The notes under the pieces: generated by a model | Databases searched by the model: none | Told to the model about the DNA's origin: nothing | Seen by the model: the letters and a program-made list of their open reading frames with translations, nothing else | Position numbers and translations under genes: made by a program | Shown: piece after piece, positions 7,643 through 13,624 of the stretch | How positions within the stretch are numbered: the first letter of the stretch is position 1 | How the letters are laid out: every line of letters starts with the position of its first letter | Source: Pseudomonadota bacterium | GTDB lineage: Bacteria > Bdellovibrionota_B > Oligoflexia > Oligoflexales > Bin106 | Direction: 5' to 3' | DNA: 13,624 bases | Assembly (NCBI GenBank): GCA_026710525.1 | Contig: JAPOQT010000135.1 | Coordinates: 1 to 13,624 of the forward strand

Positions 7643-8044
7643 ATGGTAGCAACACACCCAGAGGTGACTCACGCAGTTGGTAAGCGAAAAATGGCTGTGG
7701 CTAGAGTATGGCTGAAGCCAGGCAATGGTCAGATTGTGATCAATCGCCAACCTATGGATACTTATTTAACAAGAGCGACATCAAAAATGATTGTCAAACA
7801 GCCATTGAAGTTATCTGAGTTATCAGATCAACTTGATATTTTAGTTAATGTCCGCGGCGGTGGTCTTTCAGGCCAAGCAGAAGCGATTCGCCATGGTATT
7901 GCGAAGGCGATTAGTTTGTTTGATCCTGAAAAGCGGGCTGTGATTAAAAAAGCCAAACTACTGACTAGGGACGCACGACAAAAAGAGAGAAAACTACCAG
8001 GACAACCTGGAGCTCGAAAGAGATTCCAATTCTCAAAACGCTAG
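7643..8044 (+). CDS. rpsI: Small ribosomal subunit protein S9
   Basis: S9 is a 30S head protein whose C-terminal tail reaches the P-site tRNA. The family signatures are 'AVGKRKMAVARVWLKPGNGQIVINRQPMDTYL', 'VNVRGGGLSGQAEAIRHGIAKA' and 'LLTRDARQKERKLPGQPGARKRFQFSKR', the last being the universal basic tail ending in S-K-R. The 133-residue length is normal. AGGA at 7632-7635 lies 7 nt before the ATG. It is downstream of rplM and 72 nt before sufS, which may be transcribed with it. No anomalies were seen. Confidence 0.98.
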   Translation: MVATHPEVTHAVGKRKMAVARVWLKPGNGQIVINRQPMDTYLTRATSKMIVKQPLKLSELSDQLDILVNVRGGGLSGQAEAIRHGIAKAISLFDPEKRAVIKKAKLLTRDARQKERKLPGQPGARKRFQFSKR

Positions 8045-8116
8045 TTTATTCTTAGCGTATCAAAGTACTATAGAGTCTACGGCACTATATGATACATTGT
8101 CGGAGAAAGGGGCGAT

Positions 8117-9382
8117 ATGGATAGTCGGCAAATAGAAGATTTTCGTGCCTGTTTCCCTCTAATCAGTCATTACGATGGTGCCATAGCTTTCCTTGATAGT
8201 GCTGCTTCTTCCCAAAAACCCTCATGTGTCATTGATAGGGTTTCGGATTATTATAGCCGAGAGCATGCCAATATTCATCGCGGGCTTTATTCTCTTTCTG
8301 AAAAAGCGACGGCAGCCTTTGAAGGTGCTAGATCATCGGTGGCATCATTTATTGGTGCGAGTGATCCGAGGGAAGTTATTTTCACTAAGGGTTGTACGGA
8401 AGCGATTAACATTGTGGCTTCTGCTTGGGGTAGAAAGTTTTTGACCAGTGATGATGAAGTGATTGTGACCGTGGCTGAGCATCATGCCAATATGGTGCCT
8501 TGGTTAATGCTGCAACAACAAATTGGTTTTACTCTTCACCATATTCCTCTCACCCTTAGCTGTACCATTGATCTCGATGCTTTCCGGAGTCGACTTAATG
8601 AGCGAACTAAGCTCGTGGCCACCCACCATGTGAGTAATGTTTTAGGTATGGTGCAGCCTATTCGAGCTATTGTAGCGGCAGCTCAAGAGGTTGGAGCACG
8701 GGTGTTAATTGACGGTGCTCAGGCGGTTCCTCACTTGAGTATTAATGTGGTAGAACTGGGTGTTGATTTTTATGCTTTTTCTGCCCATAAAATGGTTGGT
8801 CCTACGGGAGTGGGTGTCTTATGGGGGCGACAAGATATTCTTGAAGGGATGGGCCCTTATGAGGGTGGCGGTGATATGATTATTACCGTATCACAAACAG
8901 GTTTTGAAACAGCTGATATTCCCCATAAATTCGAAGCAGGCACCCCTAATATTGCTGGTGTCCTTGGTTTTGAAGCGGCAATTCAATTTATGAAATCCTG
9001 GGATCATCAGATGCTCAGAACCCATGAACAACACCTGGCGCGCAAGCTAATTGTTGGTTTAGCTGCATTTTCTCGGATTAAACTGCTCAATGCTCAGATC
9101 ATGGTTAAAGAAGAATGGAATCAGCAATCTTGCCGTGATTTGGCTGAGAACTGGGTGGGAATTGTGAGTTTTAGCCACCAAGATATTCATGCCCATGATC
9201 TTGCTTGTTTTTTAGATGGTCATGGTGTTGCTGTGAGAGCTGGACACCACTGTGCCATGCCACTCCATGACTATTTAAATGTGGGTAGTTCTCTGAGAGT
9301 GTCGCCTTATTATTATAATAACCCAGCAGAAATAGAGTCCTTGTTATCAGCGCTGCAAGCTGCTGAGGAATTTTTCCTTTGA
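8117..9382 (+). CDS. sufS: Cysteine desulfurase, SufS type
   Basis: A class V PLP aminotransferase that takes sulfur from cysteine as a persulfide, normally passing it to SufE or SufU for Fe-S cluster building on SufBCD. Landmarks are 'FLDSAASSQKP', 'NIHRGLYSLSEKAT', 'EHHANMVPW' (121-129, with the PLP-stacking histidine), the PLP lysine Lys225 in 'FSAHKMVGPTGVG', and the active cysteine Cys379 in 'VRAGHHCAMPL'. These mark SufS rather than IscS. About 16 extra residues, compared with E. coli SufS, lie at about 325-345 ('VKEEWNQQSCRDLAENW'), ahead of the 'GIVSFS' strand. A strong GGAGAAAGGGG precedes the ATG. No sufB, sufC, sufD or sufE neighbour is present, so the gene is separated from the rest of the pathway at least on this side. 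Identity is strong; assignment to the SUF system rests on sequence type. Confidence 0.93.
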   Translation: MDSRQIEDFRACFPLISHYDGAIAFLDSAASSQKPSCVIDRVSDYYSREHANIHRGLYSLSEKATAAFEGARSSVASFIGASDPREVIFTKGCTEAINIVASAWGRKFLTSDDEVIVTVAEHHANMVPWLMLQQQIGFTLHHIPLTLSCTIDLDAFRSRLNERTKLVATHHVSNVLGMVQPIRAIVAAAQEVGARVLIDGAQAVPHLSINVVELGVDFYAFSAHKMVGPTGVGVLWGRQDILEGMGPYEGGGDMIITVSQTGFETADIPHKFEAGTPNIAGVLGFEAAIQFMKSWDHQMLRTHEQHLARKLIVGLAAFSRIKLLNAQIMVKEEWNQQSCRDLAENWVGIVSFSHQDIHAHDLACFLDGHGVAVRAGHHCAMPLHDYLNVGSSLRVSPYYYNNPAEIESLLSALQAAEEFFL

Positions 9383-9411
9383 TGCCGGTACACTGATCTA
9401 AGGATAAGGAA
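9366..9411. terminator. Weak hairpin in the sufS/lipA convergent gap
   Basis: AGGAA (9366-9370) can pair with TTCCT (9374-9378) around a TTT loop at the end of sufS. Alternatively TTCCTT (9374-9379) can pair with AAGGAA (9406-9411). Either structure sits between convergent genes, where a terminator is expected. Neither is GC-rich and the T-tracts are poor, so this is a weak call. Confidence 0.25.
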
Positions 9412-9419
9412 TCGTTACG

Positions 9420-10391
9420 TTATAGCTCAAGGGCCTGATGATAAAGATCACGTGCTCGGTAGCTACTACGTGCGAGTGGCTTACATAAAACGGCGCGGAA
9501 TTTTAGCTCCCGGGCCATATGTTCATATTCCTGAAAAACATCGGGCGCTACCCAGCTTTTGATGGCGAGGTGTTTCTTTGTTGGTCTCATATACTGGCCG
9601 ATGGTGAGTAAATCACAACCCACACTTCTTAAATCCTGCATAGTTTTATAAACTTCATCGTGACTCTCGCCAAGACCAACCATAATCGCTGACTTAGTGA
9701 GTATCGTATTAGGACGTTGTTTTTTGGTGTGTTTCAGTTCATTGGCTCTGCGGAGAATATTTAATGACACTTGATAGCTGGCTCTGCGGTCCCTCACACG
9801 AGGTGATAAGCGTTCGACAGTCTCAAGGTTATGAGCATACACACAAACCCCTAAATTCATAATCGTGGCAATAGCCTCCAGGTCACCAGCAAAATCACCA
9901 GCAAGAATCTCAATGCTCATTTCAGGATTCATCGACTGAATAGCACGAATAACCTGAGCCACATGGCCGGCGCCACCATCATCTAAATCATCTCGGTCAA
10001 CCATGGTGAGCACCACATAACTGAGATTCATGTCATGGGCACTGGCAGCCACTTCCTGAGGCTCATGAGGGTTCAGCCAGCCTTGTGGATTACCGGTTTT
10101 AATATGGCAAAAACGGCAAGCCCTGGTACAAGTATCGCCGAGGACCATAAATGTTGCTGTGAGACTATTCCAACACTCGCCAATATTAGGACATTTCGCC
10201 TCTTCACAAACGGTGACCAACTTGCGACTTTTCAGGTTACGCTTAACTTGAAAGTAATTCGCACCGCCAGTAATGTTAGTCTTCATCCAAGCAGGTTTAC
10301 CAACGTGTAATTGCCTTTGGGAAAGAGCTGATTGTGTGACGGTTTTTACCATAATTAAGGGTGATTTCATTGTGATGAAAGACACAGTCAT
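9420..10391 (-). CDS. lipA: Lipoyl synthase
   Basis: A radical-SAM enzyme that inserts two sulfur atoms into octanoyl groups on the H-protein and the E2 subunits of 2-oxoacid dehydrogenases, consuming its auxiliary 4Fe-4S cluster. The auxiliary cluster motif CX4CX5C is Cys62, Cys67 and Cys73 ('VCEEAKCPNIGECW'). The radical-SAM CX3CX2C motif is Cys88, Cys92 and Cys95 ('CTRACRFC'). The conserved C-terminal RSSY is at 308-311. 'VVLTMVDRDDLDDGGAGH' and 'KSAIMVGLGE' also match the family; LipA more often reads TSVDRDDL, so Met130 is a small departure. The start is uncertain: ATGs at residues 1, 8 and 14 all lack a good ribosome binding site, and the family alignment becomes strong only from 'KPAWMK'. 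It lies 18 nt downstream of prlC on the same strand, so translation may be coupled to that gene. lipB is not seen. The function is firm. Confidence 0.96.
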   Translation of the reverse strand: MTVSFITMKSPLIMVKTVTQSALSQRQLHVGKPAWMKTNITGGANYFQVKRNLKSRKLVTVCEEAKCPNIGECWNSLTATFMVLGDTCTRACRFCHIKTGNPQGWLNPHEPQEVAASAHDMNLSYVVLTMVDRDDLDDGGAGHVAQVIRAIQSMNPEMSIEILAGDFAGDLEAIATIMNLGVCVYAHNLETVERLSPRVRDRRASYQVSLNILRRANELKHTKKQRPNTILTKSAIMVGLGESHDEVYKTMQDLRSVGCDLLTIGQYMRPTKKHLAIKSWVAPDVFQEYEHMARELKFRAVLCKPLARSSYRARDLYHQALEL

Positions 10392-10409
10392 TTAAGCAAG
10401 AATTAATCA

Positions 10410-12596
10410 TCAGTTTTTGCTATCAAGGAGGCCTTCGTAATAAAGTAAGGCGGAAGGCGACACTTGTTTTTTGCCACAAAATTTAAAGTAGACATCATTA
10501 GGGTCTTCACTACCACCCAAAGCTAACACGGTGTCTCTAAATTTTCGCCCTAGTTCTTTTATTTTACTTTGGTTGTTAAGCCCTGAATCATCAAACACCC
10601 CAAAGGCATCAGCTGAATAAAGCCGAGCCCATAGATAGCTATAATAACCTGAGGCGTATCCTCCTCGAAAAATATGACCAAAAAAGGTGAGGAACATATT
10701 AGCGTATTCATCGGCCTTATATGGGTAGGTTTCCGCCAAGATTTTAGCATATTCAGCAAAAACATCCATATCTTGGTGAAAATGACTATGGAGGTACATA
10801 TCAATCATGCCAAGGGAAACTTGTCTTGTGAACATATGTCCTTGACCAAAATTTTTGGCGTCCATCATTTTTTGGAATAATTCATCTGGGAGTGTTTCAC
10901 CTGTTTTATGATGTTGGGCAAATGTATTCAGGAGGTCTTTTTGATAGCACCAATACTCTAAAAATTGACTGGGTAGTTCGACGACATCCCACTCAATACC
11001 ACTGGTACCCGACATTGATCCTACGTTAACCGTGGATAACATTTGTTGTAATGCATGTCCAAATTCATGGAAAAGGGTGGTGAGATTATAAAAACTTAAC
11101 AGGGATGGTTGATCACCTATGGGCGGTGAAAAATTACAAACCACATGGGCTTCAGCCAGCTCTACTTGGCCAAGAACATTCACTCTATGGTTTTTATGGC
11201 CGTGCATCCATGCTCCTGGATTTTTCTGACCTGGTCTTGCGTATAGATCCAGGTAAAGGGTAGCTATTTTTCGCTGAGAGGTTGTGTCAATAACTTCATA
11301 GTACGAGACATCTTCATGCCAAAGTAACGAGGGGTCATCTAATTCTTTTTTGCTCAGAGTGACACCGAACATGTTCTCAATAAACTGAAATAAACCATCA
11401 AGGACCTTTGGTAAAGGTAAATACTGTCGGATTCCATCAGGATGGTAGTCATAGGTTGTTCTGATATATTGATCAATATAATAGTTCACATCCCAAGGAT
11501 AAAGGTCATCCTTGGTATCAGAGAGAGAGAGTTTGAGTTCGGTAATAAGTTTCTTTTCCTTTTCAAGGGCAGGAGCTAAAGCATCAAGAAATGAACGATG
11601 CATATTTAATACATTGTTTTTATCTTTGGCCATCTTGCTAGCAAGGGATACATCAGCGTAGCATGTAAAGCCAAGAATTTTAGCTATTTCATCTCGTAAA
11701 CTCAGGATCTGGGTGATGATTTCAGAGTTATCAAATTCGTTCTGATAGTTGCTTGAACAATAGTCGTGGTACATTTTTTTGCGTAAATCATGGTTATGAC
11801 AATATTTCATAATGTCACTATATAAATGAGATGCGAGGGTCACGAGCCACGGGCCTTTTTCTGGTGTGGTAGGTTTTTTCGTTTGGCGCGCAAAACTATC
11901 ACTAAGCAAAGACATGGTGTGATCAGGCACACCATCTAGTTCTGATTTATCAGTGATTTCGTAAGAATATGCTTTAACACTATCTGTGACGTTATTGCCA
12001 AACTGAGTAGATAATTTCGATAGTTCTTTTTTCATTTGTAGAAACCTGTCACGCTCCTCGCCATCAAGGTGAATCCCTGACAATTCTTGTGTCCGGTGAT
12101 ATTGTTCGAGGGCTCTTTTTTGTGCTGATGAAAAACCTTGATATTCGCTGGATGACATCAGTGTTTGAATTTTTTGGTACAACTTTTTTGACTGGTTAAT
12201 TCTTAAAGAGAGTGGTACCAACATGTTCTGCGCCTCAAGGAAAGGAGTGCGCCATTCATCTTTCTGGTCTAATCCATATAGGACATAAATAGGATAAGTT
12301 ACTCGGGCCATAGTGGCACCAATTTCCTCAAGATGGCCTAAGGTATTTTCCCAGGTTGCTGATGCTGGGTTCTCCTCAAGGAGAGCGATTTCTTTTTCGA
12401 CGTATGTTTGCAGCCAAGTGACAGCAGGCACAATGTGTTCAGGCTTAACCCGTTGATAAGGAAATAAATCGTAATCCGTTAAGAGTGGGTTTTTTTTACC
12501 CTCAGTATTCTGAGCTGTTGGGTATTTTGCTAACTCACCTAAAAACAACTTACCACTTGTGCGTTGGTTGTGACCTGGGAGATTTTGAGTTTCCAT
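10410..12596 (-). CDS. prlC: M3-family oligopeptidase (oligopeptidase A type)
   Basis: A cytoplasmic zinc metallopeptidase that degrades oligopeptides such as cleaved signal peptides. It matches E. coli OpdA/PrlC along its length, from 'NPLLTDYDLFPYQRVKPEHIVPAV' to 'RGGYASGYYSYLWARLYSADAF' and 'LALGGSEDPNDVY'. The start is set at 12596 because AAGGA lies 7 nt upstream. The in-frame ATG at 12644 would add 16 residues but has only a poor site. From 12596 the protein has 728 residues against 680 in E. coli, with about 35 extra residues before the conserved N-terminus. The zinc ligands are His510 and His514 of HEFGH, with the catalytic Glu511 between them, and Glu540 in 'VELPSQF', 30 residues after the first His as in E. 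coli. No signal peptide was seen. lipA follows on the same strand. Dcp is the alternative M3 subgroup, but the N-terminus fits OpdA better. Confidence 0.94.
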   Translation of the reverse strand: METQNLPGHNQRTSGKLFLGELAKYPTAQNTEGKKNPLLTDYDLFPYQRVKPEHIVPAVTWLQTYVEKEIALLEENPASATWENTLGHLEEIGATMARVTYPIYVLYGLDQKDEWRTPFLEAQNMLVPLSLRINQSKKLYQKIQTLMSSSEYQGFSSAQKRALEQYHRTQELSGIHLDGEERDRFLQMKKELSKLSTQFGNNVTDSVKAYSYEITDKSELDGVPDHTMSLLSDSFARQTKKPTTPEKGPWLVTLASHLYSDIMKYCHNHDLRKKMYHDYCSSNYQNEFDNSEIITQILSLRDEIAKILGFTCYADVSLASKMAKDKNNVLNMHRSFLDALAPALEKEKKLITELKLSLSDTKDDLYPWDVNYYIDQYIRTTYDYHPDGIRQYLPLPKVLDGLFQFIENMFGVTLSKKELDDPSLLWHEDVSYYEVIDTTSQRKIATLYLDLYARPGQKNPGAWMHGHKNHRVNVLGQVELAEAHVVCNFSPPIGDQPSLLSFYNLTTLFHEFGHALQQMLSTVNVGSMSGTSGIEWDVVELPSQFLEYWCYQKDLLNTFAQHHKTGETLPDELFQKMMDAKNFGQGHMFTRQVSLGMIDMYLHSHFHQDMDVFAEYAKILAETYPYKADEYANMFLTFFGHIFRGGYASGYYSYLWARLYSADAFGVFDDSGLNNQSKIKELGRKFRDTVLALGGSEDPNDVYFKFCGKKQVSPSALLYYEGLLDSKN

Positions 12597-12647
12597 AATA
12601 TGTTCCTTGATTTTAATAAATGATGGGTACTTTTGTGATTTCATTCA

Positions 12648-12665
12648 CTGCCTACCAACTGGCAG
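12648..12665 (-). other. Hairpin in the prlC leader
   Basis: CTGCC (12648-12652) and GGCAG (12661-12665) form a 5-bp stem with an 8-nt loop. It would lie in the 5' leader of the prlC transcript if translation begins at 12596. No regulator is suggested by the sequence. Confidence 0.25.
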
Positions 12666-12701
12666 GATAAATCAATAATACATCATTTCTTATTTATCTG
12701 A

Positions 12702-12890
12702 CTTAAGCAAGTATTATTTTCGGCTCAGGATGTATCAGTTACCCTGGACGTTTATATCACCCATTATCATGAAGCCAGTAAGTAAGGTCTCGATGGTAAA
12801 TATATCGTCAAGTATGGTCGCCATCTTGCCATTAAGGACGGCATTGGCATCGAAAATATGAGCAGTCATATTGACCGTCTTAGCCTGTGA
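12702..12890 (+). pseudogene. Coding-like remnant with an internal stop
   Basis: A single frame reads through from 12702 to a TGA at 12888-12890, interrupted once by a TAA at 12783-12785. The first part contains 'FSAQDVSVTLDVYITHYHEASK'-like sequence. After the stop it continues with 'GLDGKYIVKYG', 'RHLAIKDGIGIENM' and 'SSHIDRLSL'. Codon choice (GAC, GGC, ATC, GCC, CGT, CTG) and the balanced amino-acid composition look like real coding sequence, more so than the surrounding AT-rich DNA. There is no start codon with a ribosome binding site at the front. I do not recognise the family. It is best read as the 3' end of a decayed or partly deleted gene. Confidence 0.5.
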
Positions 12891-12988
12891 ACTACTAACG
12901 TCTTAGAGCTTATTTTGTTAAATATAAAAAATATTTTTAATAGCACACGATAACTTATTTATTACATCTGATCCCAGTCGGGGATGTT

Positions 12989-13008
12989 AGGGATTTTTCC
13001 CTTATTTT
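12989..13008 (+). terminator. Terminator-like hairpin after the remnant
   Basis: AGGGA (12989-12993) pairs with TCCCT (12998-13002) over a TTTT loop and is followed by TATTTT. A second small stem, ATCCC/GGGAT at 12971-12985, lies just before it. It could end transcription of whatever the remnant at 12702-12890 once belonged to. Confidence 0.4.
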
Positions 13009-13040
13009 GAGCCTATTATGAGATAAGACTCATCTCTGTT

Positions 13041-13076
13041 CAGAGGGTTATGGGTGTTTTTTTCCCCCTGTTTTAT
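13041..13076 (+). terminator. Terminator-like hairpin upstream of the last gene
   Basis: CAGAGGG (13041-13047) pairs with CCCCCTG (13064-13070) with one A-C mismatch, followed by TTTTAT. The loop is long (16 nt) and T-rich. Placed 62 nt before a + strand gene, it is either the terminator of an upstream unit or an attenuator-like element in the leader of the gene at 13138. Confidence 0.4.
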
Positions 13077-13137
13077 TTATGTGATCGGTTTGATAACCGT
13101 TAACTAAGAACAATGTTCATAACTAGGGGAGGAGTTT

Positions 13138-13624
13138 ATGAAACAGTCGTCTCGTGACAAGAAGCCTACTAGCCATATTTCAGGTGCTGGCAAAGAAGGT
13201 TTACCAACAATGGATTTGAGTGCATCCACAGTGGACACCCAGGTTCATAGGCAGAAGTTTACAGCAGATCAGCAACTTAGTGGCACTCATTTCTTATCGG
13301 TTTATCAGAAAATTCTCAGTGATAGCTTTGAGGGCAGAGATAGGGAAGCTATTTCTTTACTCGGTCTCACACTCACTGGTGCTATTGAGTTTAACTGTGA
13401 GCTGATGCTATATCGACTTTGGATCGATATTGTTACCAAAGAAAATCACCAACTACTCGCATCTGATGGTGACTCTGGCCGGATGGAAAATCCAGCCCTG
13501 AAGTATCTTTTTGAACACTTGGAAAATATTATTGAGAGCTACCCAATACATGGTGAGGATATGTCCGAGTGTGATGCCCTCGCCCTTTCGTCTTTTGAAG
13601 CTCTCTGTGGTTTGATTTTATTCA
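13138..13624 (+). CDS. Unrecognised protein, N-terminal part only
   Basis: An open frame from the ATG at 13138 runs to the window edge without a stop, giving 162 codons. A very strong purine-rich ribosome binding site (AGGGGAGGAG, 13125-13134) precedes it, with a short 3-5 nt spacing. The protein begins MKQSSRDKKPTSHISGAGKE, a polar, low-complexity start without a signal peptide. It continues into a region predicted by eye to be helical and acidic ('LSVYQKILSDSFEGRDREAISLLGLTLTGAIEFNCELMLYRLW', about 52-95, read in pieces). No motif or membrane segment is evident in the visible part. Codon use resembles the neighbouring genes, so it is likely a real native gene. I do not recognise the family. 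Confidence 0.7.
   Translation, partial: MKQSSRDKKPTSHISGAGKEGLPTMDLSASTVDTQVHRQKFTADQQLSGTHFLSVYQKILSDSFEGRDREAISLLGLTLTGAIEFNCELMLYRLWIDIVTKENHQLLASDGDSGRMENPALKYLFEHLENIIESYPIHGEDMSECDALALSSFEALCGLILF

Noticed and set aside
8057..8095. GTATCA/TGATAC inverted pair between rpsI and sufS as a terminator
   Set aside because: The stem is weak and interrupted, with no T-run, and sufS may be co-transcribed with rpsI.
10674..10880. Plus-strand frame within the oligopeptidase gene
   Set aside because: It lies antisense to highly conserved M3 peptidase sequence, including the C-terminal catalytic domain, with no independent signals.
12920..12936. AAATAT/ATATTT inverted repeat
   Set aside because: It is made only of A and T in an AT-rich stretch, so chance pairing is likely and the stem would be unstable.
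13108..13118. GAAC-aat-GTTC as a LexA-type operator
   Set aside because: The spacing is 3 nt instead of the 4 nt of the Gram-positive box, there is a single copy, and the downstream gene has no known DNA-damage link.
13220..13405. A 61-codon frame inside the right-edge gene
   Set aside because: It lies in another frame of the longer open frame starting at 13138, which has a strong ribosome binding site and better composition.

Overview
The window comes from a Gram-negative bacterium with an AT-leaning genome and frequent GTG starts. Three things point to a proteobacterial-type organism, perhaps a deltaproteobacterial lineage in the broad sense: a TonB-family energy transducer, a futalosine-route menaquinone enzyme (MqnA), and closely E. 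coli-like AsnS, PrlC/OpdA, LipA and SufS proteins. The TonB C-terminal domain, preceded by a 'QLNTQKYY' segment, is the main reason for the deltaproteobacterial suggestion. This placement is inference; no rRNA or tRNA marker lies in the window.

Left block (1-4226, + strand): tonB-like, hemL (C5-pathway tetrapyrrole synthesis), mqnA (first committed step of futalosine menaquinone synthesis) and an unrecognised multi-pass membrane protein. hemL and mqnA are nearly contiguous, with the mqnA ribosome binding site overlapping the hemL stop region. Haem and menaquinone both serve respiration, and TonB uses the resulting proton gradient.

Scar region (4227-5487): about 1.26 kb without an intact gene. 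It holds the decayed 5' end of a PF09820-type AAA-ATPase gene. Its ribosome binding site and ATG are intact, but one extra base breaks the frame and most of the gene is gone. Small hairpins and an imperfect inverted-repeat pair surround it.

Central block (5488-9382, + strand): asnS, then rplM-rpsI (ribosomal proteins L13 and S9), then sufS (cysteine desulfurase). This is housekeeping translation and Fe-S supply.

Right block (9420-12596, - strand): prlC/opdA (M3 oligopeptidase) followed 18 nt later by lipA (lipoyl synthase), convergent with sufS. SufS-derived Fe-S clusters would be consumed by LipA, so the convergent neighbours are biochemically linked.

Right edge (12597-13624): a short coding-like remnant with an internal stop, a run of small hairpins including two terminator-like ones, and the start of an unrecognised gene with a strong ribosome binding site that runs off the window.

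No CRISPR array, complete mobile element, tRNA or rRNA was seen. I did not find a convincing new system. The most open items are the two unrecognised proteins, the hairpin-rich leader at the right edge and the two gene remnants.
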